Shown: positions 24,642 through 33,095, numbered from the stretch's first letter. The stretch: 64,000 nt of DNA from JAPLDB01 sp038206355 (GCA_038206355.1 JBBRAY010000013.1:17146-81145); one strand, 5' to 3'. Notes: a model not told the origin generated them from the sequence alone. Made by a program: numbers and translations.

Positions 24642-26774
24642 TTAAACTTTTTCCTTTTCTTCTTTTGTCTTACCCTTTGCTTTTGCGATTACTTCTTCAG
24701 CAAGGTTTTTAGAAACTTCAGCATAGTGTGAAAATTCCATTGATGAAGACGCACGGCCTGAAGTGATGGTACGTAAAGTAGTCACGTAACCAAACATTTC
24801 ACTCAGTGGAACTTTTGCACGGATAACCTGAGCACCTGCGCGGGTATCAATACCTTCAAGATGACCACGGCGTTTATTCAAATCACCCATTACATCTCCC
24901 ATATATAAATCCGGAGTAACAACCTCTACCTTCATAATAGGCTCCATCAATACCGGTTTTGCTTTCGGACATGATTCACGGAAAGCAACCTTGGCACAAA
25001 TTTCAAATGAAAGTGCATCAGAGTCAACAGCGTGGAATGATCCGTCAAACAAACGCACTTTTAATGTTTCAATCGGAAATCCTGCAAGCACACCTGTTCC
25101 CATAGCCTGAGCAAATCCTTTTGATACAGCAGGAATAAATTCACGTGGAATACTTCCGCCTGAAATTTCATTCTCAAACTGTAATCCGTGATTTCCTTTA
25201 TCTAACCATTCTTTATCAGCAGGGCCAATTTCAAACTGGATATCAGCAAATTTACCGCGACCACCGGTTTGTTTCTTGTAAACTTCACGATGTGAAACGT
25301 TGCTTGTAATTGTTTCGCGATAGGCAACCTGAGGAGCGCCCTGGTTACATTCTACTTTGAACTCTCTGCGTAGACGATCCACAATAATTTCAAGGTGCAA
25401 CTCGCCCATTCCGCTGATTACGGTCTGGCCTGTTTCTTCGTCAGTATGTACTTTGAAAGTAGGATCTTCTTCAGAAAGTTTATTCAATGCCATGCCCAGT
25501 TTATCAAGATCTGCCTGCGTCTTCGGCTCGATAGCTAAACCGATAACCGGTTTAGGGAAACTCATTGATTCAAGAACGATTGGGGCAGACGGGTCACATA
25601 AAGTATCACCTGTTCTGATATCTTTAAAACCCACAGCTGCAGCAAGGTCACCGGCTTCAATAAAATCGATTGGTGATTGCTTGTTGGCATGCATCCGGAT
25701 GATACGACTGATCCGCTCATTCTTCATGGTGCGGGTATTCAGCACATAAGAACCGGCTTCCAGTCTTCCTGAGTAAACGCGGAAGAAAGCCAAGCGGCCT
25801 ACGAAAGGATCCGTCATGATTTTAAAAGCGAGAGATGCAAACTTTTCCTTAGGATCTGTTTTGCGGATCTCTTCTTTTTCTGTCTCCGGGTTAATACCGG
25901 TAATACCTTCAACGTCAATCGGAGCAGGTAAATATTGTATAACCCCGTCAAGCATGGCCTGAACGCCTTTATTTTTAAAAGCTGATCCGCACATGATCGG
26001 AGTAATTTTCATTGCAATGGTTGCTTTACGGATAGCCGTACGCAATTCAGTTTCAGTTATTGAATTCGGATCTTCAAAAAACTTCTCCATCAGATGATCA
26101 TCGAATTCCGCAACAGCCTCAACGAGGTTTGCTCTCCAATGATTCACGTCAGCTTGCATGTCAATAGGAATAGGCAACACATCAAATGTGGCACCTTTAG
26201 TCTCGTCATGCCAGATGATTGCTTTATTTGTAATCAGGTCAACAACACCTTTGAACATGTCTTCAGCACCGATTGGCAACTGAAGGGGAACAGGATTTCC
26301 GTGAAGGCGCTCTTTGATTTGCGCAACAACGGTTAAAAAATCAGCTCCGGCACGGTCCATTTTATTAACGAAGCCAATACGAGGAACTTTATATTTGTTC
26401 ATCTGACGCCATACCGTTTCTGACTGTGGCTCTACTCCGCCTACAGCACAGAAAAGTGCAACAGCACCGTCAAGAATACGCAATGAACGCTCTACTTCTA
26501 CGGTAAAGTCAACGTGTCCGGGTGTATCAATGATGTTAATCTTGTACACCTCATTGTTGTAATCCCAATAAGTTGTGGTGGCAGCAGAGGTAATAGTGAT
26601 TCCGCGTTCCTGCTCCTGAACCATCCAGTCCATAGTAGCAGCACCTTCATGCACTTCACCGATTTTGTGAACCTTGCCTGTATAATAAAGGATACGCTCA
26701 GTAGTTGTGGTTTTTCCGGCGTCGATATGAGCCGAAATTCCAATGTTGCGTGTTATTGTGAGGTCTTTACTCAT
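24642..26774 (-). CDS. fusA: Elongation factor G
   Basis: 710 residues. G domain with P-loop AHIDAGKT (15-22), switch/G3 DTPGHVDFT and G4 NKMDRAGADF; domain IV begins around GGRGKFADIQFEIGPA, and the C-terminal domain has APLSEMFGYV-like sequence (VPLSEMFGYVTTLRTITSGR). It catalyses ribosomal translocation and, with RRF, recycling. It is 132 bp after rpsG's stop region by operon order, within the str part of the supercluster. Confidence 0.98.
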   Translation of the reverse strand: MSKDLTITRNIGISAHIDAGKTTTTERILYYTGKVHKIGEVHEGAATMDWMVQEQERGITITSAATTTYWDYNNEVYKINIIDTPGHVDFTVEVERSLRILDGAVALFCAVGGVEPQSETVWRQMNKYKVPRIGFVNKMDRAGADFLTVVAQIKERLHGNPVPLQLPIGAEDMFKGVVDLITNKAIIWHDETKGATFDVLPIPIDMQADVNHWRANLVEAVAEFDDHLMEKFFEDPNSITETELRTAIRKATIAMKITPIMCGSAFKNKGVQAMLDGVIQYLPAPIDVEGITGINPETEKEEIRKTDPKEKFASLAFKIMTDPFVGRLAFFRVYSGRLEAGSYVLNTRTMKNERISRIIRMHANKQSPIDFIEAGDLAAAVGFKDIRTGDTLCDPSAPIVLESMSFPKPVIGLAIEPKTQADLDKLGMALNKLSEEDPTFKVHTDEETGQTVISGMGELHLEIIVDRLRREFKVECNQGAPQVAYRETITSNVSHREVYKKQTGGRGKFADIQFEIGPADKEWLDKGNHGLQFENEISGGSIPREFIPAVSKGFAQAMGTGVLAGFPIETLKVRLFDGSFHAVDSDALSFEICAKVAFRESCPKAKPVLMEPIMKVEVVTPDLYMGDVMGDLNKRRGHLEGIDTRAGAQVIRAKVPLSEMFGYVTTLRTITSGRASSSMEFSHYAEVSKNLAEEVIAKAKGKTKEEKEKV

Positions 26775-26869
26775 TTGATTATTTATCCGTTAATCTTAAC
26801 GATAGTATTTCTTTTCGCAGATAACCGGATACTTTAACGGGTACTACCCATTAGTTGTCCGATTTACAT

Positions 26870-26893
26870 CCCTGAAAAATCCTGCTTTCAGGG
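26870..26893. other. Perfect 8-bp hairpin between rpsG and fusA
   Basis: CCCTGAAA (26870-26877) and TTTCAGGG (26886-26893) form a perfect 8-bp stem with an 8-nt loop in the 161-bp rpsG-fusA spacer. No T-run follows in the direction of transcription, so it may be a processing or attenuation structure and not a terminator. Confidence 0.45.
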
Positions 26894-26935
26894 CTACTTG
26901 GTTATCCTTAAATTGAAAGAACTATAGTCTTCCTG

Positions 26936-27406
26936 TTAATTGGCTCTGAAATGCGCGAATGCTTTATTTGCTTCCGCCATTTTGTGAGTATCTTCTTTTT
27001 TCTTTATCGCCGCACCTTCATTTTTTGAAGCTGCAATAATTTCATTCGCAAGTTTGTCTGCCATCGTCTTTTCATTCCTTCCACGGGCATATCCGATCAG
27101 CCATTTAATACTAAGTGCTGTTCTGCGATCCGGACGAATTTCTGTCGGAATCTGGAACGTAGCTCCACCCACCCTGCGGCTCTTTACTTCTACTGTTGGC
27201 ATTACGTTAGCCATTGCTTTCTTCCAAGTATCCAGTCCCGGCTCCTTTAATTTCTCTTCAACTTTGCTCAAAGCATCATAAAAGATAGCATAAGAAGTAT
27301 TCTTCTTACCCTGGTACATCAGCATATTCACGAAACGTGTTACCATCTGATCATTAAACTTAGGATCAGGGAGTAGTATTCGTTTTTTCGGTTTCGATTT
27401 GCGCAT
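26936..27406 (-). CDS. rpsG: 30S ribosomal protein S7
   Basis: 156 residues from MRKSKPKKRILLPDPKFNDQ at 27406; the open frame runs nine codons further upstream (MPIANNKNK), but that only translates a GCAATTGG word tract. The core has RFVNMLMYQGKKNTSYAIFY, VEVKSRRVGGATFQIPTEI and a basic C-terminal region. S7 initiates assembly of the 30S head. It is 78 bp after rpsL. Confidence 0.97.
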   Translation of the reverse strand: MRKSKPKKRILLPDPKFNDQMVTRFVNMLMYQGKKNTSYAIFYDALSKVEEKLKEPGLDTWKKAMANVMPTVEVKSRRVGGATFQIPTEIRPDRRTALSIKWLIGYARGRNEKTMADKLANEIIAASKNEGAAIKKKEDTHKMAEANKAFAHFRAN

Positions 27407-27415
27407 CTTATTCTT

Positions 27416-27480
27416 ATTGTTTGCAATTGGCAATTTGCAATCCCGATAGCTATTGGGAGCGCATTGCCAACTTTTCTGAT
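27416..27480. repeat. GCAATTGG-type tract with palindrome apex between rpsL and rpsG
   Basis: TTTGCAATTGGCAATTTGC, then CCCGATAGCTATTGGG (27442-27457, one change from the 16-bp palindrome), then inverted GCGCATTGCCAAC. The whole spacer folds about the palindrome. It links the word-tract family to the palindrome family. Confidence 0.65.
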
Positions 27481-27484
27481 TTTA

Positions 27485-27868
27485 TTATTTCTTCGCTGCT
27501 TTAGGACGTTTCGTGCCGTATTTGCTGCGTTGTTGTGTTCTTCCTTCTACTCCGGCAGTATCCAGTACTCCTCTTACAATGTGGTAACGAACACCCGGTA
27601 AGTCTTTCACACGACCTCCGCGGATCATCACGATACTATGTTCCTGTAGGTTATGACCTTCTCCCGGGATATATGCTGACACCTCAAACTTGTTAGTAAG
27701 ACGTACACGAGCCACTTTACGCATTGCTGAATTCGGCTTTTTCGGAGTGGTTGTGTACACACGTGTACATACCCCTCTGCGCTGAGGGCAACTTGTTAAA
27801 GCAGGTGATTTACTCTTATCAACGAGCTTTTCGCGGCCTTTTCTTACTAATTGTTGTACTGTTGGCAT
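27485..27868 (-). CDS. rpsL: 30S ribosomal protein S12
   Basis: 127 residues. MPTVQQLVRKGREKLVDKSK, TTPKKPNSAMRKVARVRLTN and the VKDLPGVRYHIVRGVLDTAG segment are intact, with the wild-type Lys residues in the two loops associated with streptomycin resistance (PKKPNSA and KDLPGVRYH). S12 sits at the decoding centre. It is the first gene of the ribosomal supercluster. Confidence 0.98.
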   Translation of the reverse strand: MPTVQQLVRKGREKLVDKSKSPALTSCPQRRGVCTRVYTTTPKKPNSAMRKVARVRLTNKFEVSAYIPGEGHNLQEHSIVMIRGGRVKDLPGVRYHIVRGVLDTAGVEGRTQQRSKYGTKRPKAAKK

Positions 27869-27879
27869 TTTAATTAATC

Positions 27880-27966
27880 AAGTATTAAGTACTGAGTACC
27901 AAGTATAAAGATAAAATTTTCTCCCTATTTCTCAGGACTTTATACCTTATATTATGTACTTTTTGG
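27880..27966. repeat. AAGTACTGAGTACC-type inverted tract in the rpsL leader
   Basis: AAGTATTAAGTACTGAG and TACCAAGTATAAAG near rpsL face CTTTATACCTTATATTATG and TACTTTTTGG further upstream; the two sets are imperfectly complementary over ~24 nt. The fold would lie in the untranslated leader of the supercluster mRNA, just downstream of its promoter. Confidence 0.55.
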
Positions 27967-27983
27967 TTTTTTTTTCGGGGTTG

Positions 27984-28013
27984 CAAATGTAAAACTTCTT
28001 TTCAATCCACCAA
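27984..28013 (-). promoter_or_regulatory. Promoter of the ribosomal supercluster
   Basis: On the minus strand TTG (28013-28011, within CGTTTG) is followed after exactly 19 bp by TACATTTG (27991-27984). This is the Bacteroidota housekeeping promoter form TTG-N19-TAnnTTTG. The expected transcript start near 27978 gives a leader of about 110 nt before rpsL. Confidence 0.75.
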
Positions 28014-28205
28014 ACGTTGAAAAAATATTTTTTAAAGAAGTTATAATGCAGGAAAAAGCCTGTTCATCTAAGTAATCATATCTGCCGGACAAATAATTTG
28101 AATGGCATTATTTTAAGTTCCTGAAACTCCCCGGATTTTTTGATCCGGATTTCCGAAAACTGCCTCAAAATAATCCTACAAAATTACCTTGTTTTGGGAA
28201 TTTGA

Positions 28206-28748
28206 AGCAATTTTAACAGTGAATCAGAATTACAAAGTACTACAGATAAGGCAATTCAGATTACGATTTTCAGCCAAAATGATGATAGGCATTCTAAATC
28301 AGGCAATTCACCCCAACTAATCCCTGCAGAGTCAACAATCCTGGGACCTGTAAACGGATCTTCCATCTTAGTTCTATGGGGTTCAACAAACGGAAATGTA
28401 TCTGCACAGGCAGTAAATGCATAAGGAAATTCCGGATACAGGGCGCTTGCCTGTACAATATCCTGCCGTCAGAGTCAGGTGAATGGATCATTCAGTGGAT
28501 TCAACGCAGCAGTATATCCGAATCCAGCGTCAGAAAAAGCAACGGTGAAATTCATGGCTTCAACTGCCGCTCAATATCATCTCAACATGACTGATGTACT
28601 TGGTCAACGCATACTTTCAACTGAAGGTACAGCTGTTGAAGGCAGGAATATGATTGATCTTGATCTGAACAATGTTGCCAAAGGTGTTTATCTGCTCAAT
28701 ATCATGAGTGGTGATGATGCACAACAGATCAGCGTTGTGGTAGAATAA
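28206..28748 (+). pseudogene. Decayed T9SS-secreted protein gene (type A sorting tail remnant)
   Basis: The 3' part (28479-28748, 89 codons) reads YPNPASEKATVKFMAS ... DVLGQRILSTEGTAVEGRN ... KGVYLLNIMSG, a type A T9SS sorting domain lacking any signal peptide or cargo domain. The same frame continues upstream as GPVNGSSILVLWGSTNGNVS AQAVNA, stop (28422-28424), GNSGYRALACTISC; this resembles the Ig/PKD-like domains that normally precede such tails (..WGSTNGNVSAQAVNA.GN.G). The frame is closed again by a stop at 28203-28205. I read it as a 5'-truncated gene with an in-frame nonsense codon. It is followed by an intact terminator. Confidence 0.65.
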
Positions 28749-28771
28749 AAAAGTAATCTGTTTAATTTTTT

Positions 28772-28806
28772 AAAATCCCGCTTACAAATTTGTAGGCGGG
28801 ATTTTT
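28772..28806 (+). terminator. Intrinsic terminator after the T9SS pseudogene
   Basis: AAAATCCCGCTTACAA (28772-28787) pairs with TTGTAGGCGGGATTTT (28790-28805) with one T/G wobble, followed by a T-rich run. It ends the remnant gene and also lies past the 3' end of ispH on the other strand. Confidence 0.75.
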
Positions 28807-28849
28807 ATTTATGTACAGAACAATATTCTGTTTTTTTAAAAACGAAAAA

Positions 28850-29761
28850 TCACCTCGCAACTCCTTCTCTCTTGTCAACCAATGCCCCTTCATTGCCGAG
28901 GTGGGCGGCTACTTTTTCCATCAACCACATTGGTGTACTTGTCGCACCGCAGATGCCCACGGTTTCTACTCCGACTAACCATTCCGGAACTATTTCAGGT
29001 GCATCAGAAATAAAATACGATTGCGGATTGGAGGCCTGGCAAACGCTGTAGAGGGCTTTGCCGTTTGAACTTTTTTTCCCGCTAACAAAAAGTATTACGT
29101 CATGCGCTTTTGCAAATCGCTGCAATTGCGGTTCACGGTTACTTACCTGCCGGCATAAGGTATCGTTCGCGATAAAATCTCCTTCTTCCAATGATCCTTT
29201 TGTACTGACAATTCTTTCCTGAATCATCTGTTCCATTTTTTCAAAACCTGCAGTGCTTTTAGTCGTCTGAGAAAAGAAGCGTATCGGTTTTGTAAAATCT
29301 ACTTTCAATAAATCTTCTTCTGTTTTTACGATGATTGCTTTTTGATTCGTCTGACCGACGAGACCGTTAACTTCAGCGTGTCCCGCTTCACCATAAATTA
29401 CAATCTGACCATCACCCTCTTCTACTTCATCGTAACTGTTCCTTACGCGGTTTTGCAGTTTCAGTACGACGGGACAAGAGGCATCAATCAGTTCAATATT
29501 ATTTTGCAATGCGAGCTGATAAGTTTCAGGAGGTTCACCGTGGGCGCGGATCAGGACTTTGCAATCGTGAAGATTCTTCAGCTGTTCATGATTGATAATT
29601 TCAAGTCCTTTGTTACGCAGGCGATCCACTTCCATGTTGTTGTGAACGATATCGCCCAAACAATACAATTTATTATCGCGCTCCAGTTCCTCTTCAGCCA
29701 TCTGAATTGCATAGACTACACCGAAGCAGAAACCGCTATGTGGGTCAATCGTGACTTTCAT
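28850..29761 (-). CDS. ispH: 4-hydroxy-3-methylbut-2-enyl diphosphate reductase
   Basis: 303 residues. The three Cys for the 4Fe-4S cluster are visible: Cys12 in HSGFCFGV, one in IDASCPVVLKL and one in GICGATSTPMWL; the substrate loop GEAGHAEVNGLVGQ and NDTLCRQVSNREPQL are conserved. It catalyses the last step of the MEP pathway, producing IPP and DMAPP. TATCTTTG ends 4 bp before the ATG, which suggests a leaderless or nearly leaderless mRNA, and a composite palindrome repeat lies immediately upstream. Confidence 0.97.
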   Translation of the reverse strand: MKVTIDPHSGFCFGVVYAIQMAEEELERDNKLYCLGDIVHNNMEVDRLRNKGLEIINHEQLKNLHDCKVLIRAHGEPPETYQLALQNNIELIDASCPVVLKLQNRVRNSYDEVEEGDGQIVIYGEAGHAEVNGLVGQTNQKAIIVKTEEDLLKVDFTKPIRFFSQTTKSTAGFEKMEQMIQERIVSTKGSLEEGDFIANDTLCRQVSNREPQLQRFAKAHDVILFVSGKKSSNGKALYSVCQASNPQSYFISDAPEIVPEWLVGVETVGICGATSTPMWLMEKVAAHLGNEGALVDKREGVAR

Positions 29762-29765
29762 GGTG

Positions 29766-29773
29766 CAAAGATA
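29766..29773 (-). promoter_or_regulatory. -7 element placed 4 bp before ispH start
   Basis: On the minus strand TATCTTTG-CACC-ATG: a perfect TAnnTTTG whose usual start point would coincide with the ATG. The region where a -33 TTG should lie is occupied by the palindrome element at 29781-29856. Compare 47076-47083. Confidence 0.45.
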
Positions 29774-29780
29774 GACAAGA

Positions 29781-29856
29781 AATGAGTCCCGATAGCTATC
29801 GGGAAGAGATGTGAGTCCCGATAGGTATCGTGATGAGATGTGAGATAGCAGCCATA
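29781..29856 (+). repeat. Composite palindrome/word element, copy 1
   Basis: AATGAGTCCCGATAGCTATC GGGAAGAGATGTGAG, then a second, degenerate palindrome CCCGATAGGTATCGTG, then ATGAGATGTGAGATAGCAGC CATA. The first palindrome (29788-29803) is perfect. About 65 of the bases recur nearly unchanged in reverse orientation at 33593-33668, and a shorter version is at 35466-35514. Confidence 0.75.
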
Positions 29857-29918
29857 AAGTTTACGGGATAAGAATGGTGAATTAAAAGATTCACAAGAAA
29901 AAGAAGAAAAAAAATAAG

Positions 29919-30608
29919 CTATTTTTTTGTTGAGTCAGGCGGTGCACCGGGACTATATAGCGGAGGATTTGCCGGAACGTTTGGACCTTTATTTTTATCT
30001 CCTGCTTTATCAGTTCCTTTATCACCAGCTTTCTTGGCGTCAGCAGCTTTTTTTGCATCGTCTTTCTTTTTCTGTTCAGCCGCTATAATTGCGATGTCAT
30101 CACCCTCCTTAAAAGATCCCTCACTAAGTACGGTACCCTTTCTGTTATACGTTTTCCAGACTCCATCCTTTTTCCCGTTCTTAAAACTTCCTTCCTGGCG
30201 AATGCTTCCGTCTTCAAAATATTTCGACCATTTGCCATCCCTTTTTCCGTTGGCATATTGTCCTTCATTTGCAACCTGACCGGAGAAAAAATACCGGTTA
30301 TAAACTCCATCTTTAATCCCACCAAGGTATTCCTGTTCCTCTTTGACTTTTCCGAAAGAGTAATACTTCTTCTCCATTCCTTCCTTCTTGTCGTTCACCC
30401 AATCGGTTTCTGCAATTTTATCACCGAAGGAATTAAAAATTACCCATGTACCCTGCTTACGACCCAATTCATCCGATTTATTACGGTGTCTTTTATCCTT
30501 ACCGGATGCATATTTAGGCTTAACTTCAGTTTGGGCGAAAATCAGGGCAGGAAAGACGAAAAGAAAAATCAACAAAATAACAGCTCTGAATTTTTTGATC
30601 CGAGTCAT
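29919..30608 (-). CDS. Secreted MORN-variant repeat protein (YwqK-like)
   Basis: 229 residues. Signal peptide about 1-25 (AVILLIFLFVFPALIFAQ). Residues ~55-165 hold repeated units of the type GxxxxGxYxxYFxxGxVxxEG..YxNGKRDGKW (GVYNRYFFSGQVANEGQYAN, GKWSKYFEDGSIRQEGSFKN, GVWKTYNRKGTVLSEGSFKE), i.e. MORN-variant repeats. The C-terminus is Lys/Ala/Asp-rich and ends in a Pro-rich stretch. Database names call such proteins 'YwqK family antitoxin', but nothing here indicates a toxin partner. Function unknown; probably periplasmic or outer membrane. Confidence 0.75.
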   Translation of the reverse strand: MTRIKKFRAVILLIFLFVFPALIFAQTEVKPKYASGKDKRHRNKSDELGRKQGTWVIFNSFGDKIAETDWVNDKKEGMEKKYYSFGKVKEEQEYLGGIKDGVYNRYFFSGQVANEGQYANGKRDGKWSKYFEDGSIRQEGSFKNGKKDGVWKTYNRKGTVLSEGSFKEGDDIAIIAAEQKKKDDAKKAADAKKAGDKGTDKAGDKNKGPNVPANPPLYSPGAPPDSTKK

Positions 30609-30620
30609 AGATGAATAAGT

Positions 30621-33023
30621 TTAGTTGCGAAGTGGTTTCCCTGTGGTAAGAATACTCTGAATTCGTTCCAGCGTTTTTCGCTCACCGCACAAAGATAAGA
30701 AAGCTTCGCGCTCCAATTCTAATAAATATTTTTCACTTACCAAAGTTGGTGCTGATAAATCACCTCCACACATTACATAAGCAAGCTTTTCAGAAATCAT
30801 CTGGTCGTGTTCAGAAATATAATTTCCTGATTTCATGATAGAAGCTCCGGCATAAATCATCCCCAAGGCACTTTTTCCCAGCACTTTGATATCACGTCTT
30901 TCAACAGGGCGAACATAACCGGCATCTGACATTTCAATCACGGCACGCCTTGCTTCACTGATCTGACGTGAAAGATTCATTACAACCTCATCATGTCCTG
31001 ATCTTAAGATTTTTAAGTCAAAGGCTTCATGTGCTGATGTAGATACCTTTGCCATGCCGATTGTAAGAAAATACTCTCTTAAAACCTGTTCATCAATATT
31101 ATTCGGACTAAAAGAATCGCTTGCACGAAGGGCGAATTCCTTGCTTCCACCGCCACCCGGAATCAGCCCGACTCCGAACTCCACCATCCCGATATAAGTC
31201 TCTGCCGCGGCTACAATTTTATCGGCATGTAACGACATTTCGCAACCACCTCCAAGTGACAATCCGCGCGGTGCCACAACAACAGGAATGGAGGAATAAC
31301 GAACCCGCATATTCATACTCTGAAATACCCTGATGGCCATGTCAATCTCATCCCATTCCTGTTCGGTAGCCATCATGAATATCATAGCCAGGTTGGCGCC
31401 GGCTGAGAAATTCTGTGCTTCGTTTCCGATCACCAGCCCGCGAAAATCTTTTTCCGCAGTTTCAATTGCTCTGTTCATCCCCTCGACGATCTCGCCACCG
31501 ATGGTATTCATCTTGGTGCGGAACTCAAGATTCAAGACTCCATCTCCTATGTCAATCAGGTTGCAGCCGGAATTTTTCCATATTGTTTTATCCCTGCACA
31601 CATCAAGGTAGATATAGTTTTCGGTGCCGGGTATTTTACGGTAATCTTTATCCGGGATGGAGTAGTATAATTTACTTCCGTCTTTGGTCGTGAAAAAAGT
31701 ATTCTTTCCGTTGGCAATCAAATCATATACCCATTTCGAAGGTTTCAGTCCCTCCTTCTCCATCTTTTTAACGGTTTCGGAAACTCCCAAGGCATCCCAT
31801 ATTGCAAAGGGGCCGATCTCCCATCCAAATCCTGCACACAAAGCATCATCTATCAGATATACATCATCGGCAATCTCAGGAATGCGGTTGCTGATATACT
31901 GAAACAGGTTATAAAAAGAAGCCCTGTAAAACTCACCGGCCTTGTCTTGTCCACTCACCAATGCTTTCAATCTGTCGGGCAAACTGTCAATCACCTTTGC
32001 CTGTTCAATGGTTGCAAATCTTACTTTCCCTTTCGGTTTATATTCCAGCGTTTTCAGGTCGAGTGACTGAATTTCACTTTTACCACCGGGTGATTTTACT
32101 TTTTTGTAAAAGCCCTGACCTGTTTTATCACCGAGCCAATTATTATCTACAATTTTCTGAACGTATTCCGGCAATTTGAAATTGGCTCTTCCTTCGTCTT
32201 CAGGGCACCGTGCGGATAAATCATTTGCAACTTTCACAAGTGTATCAAGACCTACCACATCGCATGTTCTGAATGTGGCAGATTTCGGACGACCCAGTAA
32301 TGGACCGGTAAGTTTATCCACTTCCTCAACTGTCAATCCCATCTTTTCAACGAGATGAAATAAACTCATGATGCTGTACACGCCGATCCTGTTGGCGATG
32401 AAGGCAGGTGTATCTTTACATGGAACCGTTTCCTTACCTAGAAATTTATCTCCGTAATCCATCAGGAATTCAATCACAGAAGGATCTGTTTCAGGTCCGG
32501 GAATTATTTCAAGCAGTCGCAGATACCTTGGCGGGTTGAAAAAATGGGTGCCGCAAAAATGTTTTTGAAAATCGCCGCTTCTTCCTTCACTCATCAGGTG
32601 AATGGGAATACCGCTGGTGTTGCTGGTGATCAGCGTACCGGGCTTTCGGTATTTTTCAACTTCTTCAAAAACTTTTTTTTTGATGTCAAGATTTTCAATG
32701 ACCACTTCAAGTATCCAGTCACAACCGGAAATATCTTTCATGTTATCAGAAAAATTTCCCGTCCTGATTAATGAGGCAAAAGATTTTTTATAGATTGAAG
32801 ATGGATTTGCTTTCAGCGTATTCTGAAGTGCGCCATTTACAATCCTGTTTTTAAATTGCGGGGAGTCAATTGTCAATCCTTTCTTTTTTTCTTCGTCAGA
32901 AAGTTCCTTCGGGACGATATCGAGTAAGAGTACGTTCACTCCTATGTTAGCAAAGTGACAGGCAATACGGCTTCCCATAATTCCGGAACCAAGGATTGCA
33001 ACGTGTGTTATATTTCTTTTCAT
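30621..33023 (-). CDS. 3-hydroxyacyl-CoA dehydrogenase/enoyl-CoA hydratase fusion (FadN-like)
   Basis: 800 residues from MKRNITHVAILGSGIMGSRI at 33023; nine upstream codons are discarded because the Rossmann fold starts here. Order: NAD-binding domain with GSGIMG, 3-hydroxyacyl-CoA dehydrogenase C-terminal domains (CKDTPAFIANRIGVYSIMSL; LTGPLLGRPKSATFRTCDVV), then a crotonase domain from about residue 480 with the oxyanion region RGLSLGGGCEMSLHADKIV and the Glu-containing EFGVGLIPGGGGSKEF. The dehydrogenase-first order matches B. subtilis FadN, not E. coli FadB. It works in fatty-acid beta-oxidation, consistent with the acyl-CoA ligase 650 bp upstream; no thiolase or acyl-CoA dehydrogenase gene is in the window. 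Confidence 0.9.
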   Translation of the reverse strand: MKRNITHVAILGSGIMGSRIACHFANIGVNVLLLDIVPKELSDEEKKKGLTIDSPQFKNRIVNGALQNTLKANPSSIYKKSFASLIRTGNFSDNMKDISGCDWILEVVIENLDIKKKVFEEVEKYRKPGTLITSNTSGIPIHLMSEGRSGDFQKHFCGTHFFNPPRYLRLLEIIPGPETDPSVIEFLMDYGDKFLGKETVPCKDTPAFIANRIGVYSIMSLFHLVEKMGLTVEEVDKLTGPLLGRPKSATFRTCDVVGLDTLVKVANDLSARCPEDEGRANFKLPEYVQKIVDNNWLGDKTGQGFYKKVKSPGGKSEIQSLDLKTLEYKPKGKVRFATIEQAKVIDSLPDRLKALVSGQDKAGEFYRASFYNLFQYISNRIPEIADDVYLIDDALCAGFGWEIGPFAIWDALGVSETVKKMEKEGLKPSKWVYDLIANGKNTFFTTKDGSKLYYSIPDKDYRKIPGTENYIYLDVCRDKTIWKNSGCNLIDIGDGVLNLEFRTKMNTIGGEIVEGMNRAIETAEKDFRGLVIGNEAQNFSAGANLAMIFMMATEQEWDEIDMAIRVFQSMNMRVRYSSIPVVVAPRGLSLGGGCEMSLHADKIVAAAETYIGMVEFGVGLIPGGGGSKEFALRASDSFSPNNIDEQVLREYFLTIGMAKVSTSAHEAFDLKILRSGHDEVVMNLSRQISEARRAVIEMSDAGYVRPVERRDIKVLGKSALGMIYAGASIMKSGNYISEHDQMISEKLAYVMCGGDLSAPTLVSEKYLLELEREAFLSLCGERKTLERIQSILTTGKPLRN

Positions 33024-33030
33024 GTTTAAT

Positions 33031-33058
33031 TGGAATGAGATGTGAGACAACAGCCTTG
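33031..33058. repeat. Short GAGATGTGAGACAACAGCC element upstream of the FadN-like gene
   Basis: AATGAGATGTGAGACAACAG CC lies 8 bp from the start codon. The terminal GAGACAACAGCC matches the element upstream of rplE (18055-18069). Confidence 0.55.
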
Positions 33059-33095
33059 AGACTATATGGGATTCTGATGTCCGGTATATTATTTC

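Noticed and set aside
26870..26893. Terminator between rpsG and fusA
   Set aside because: The stem is perfect but there is no T-run on the minus strand, and a terminator here would cut the operon before fusA.
29919..30608. YwqK-type 'antitoxin' as part of a toxin-antitoxin pair
   Set aside because: The name comes from automatic family labels. The protein has a signal peptide and MORN-like repeats, and no toxin candidate lies beside it.
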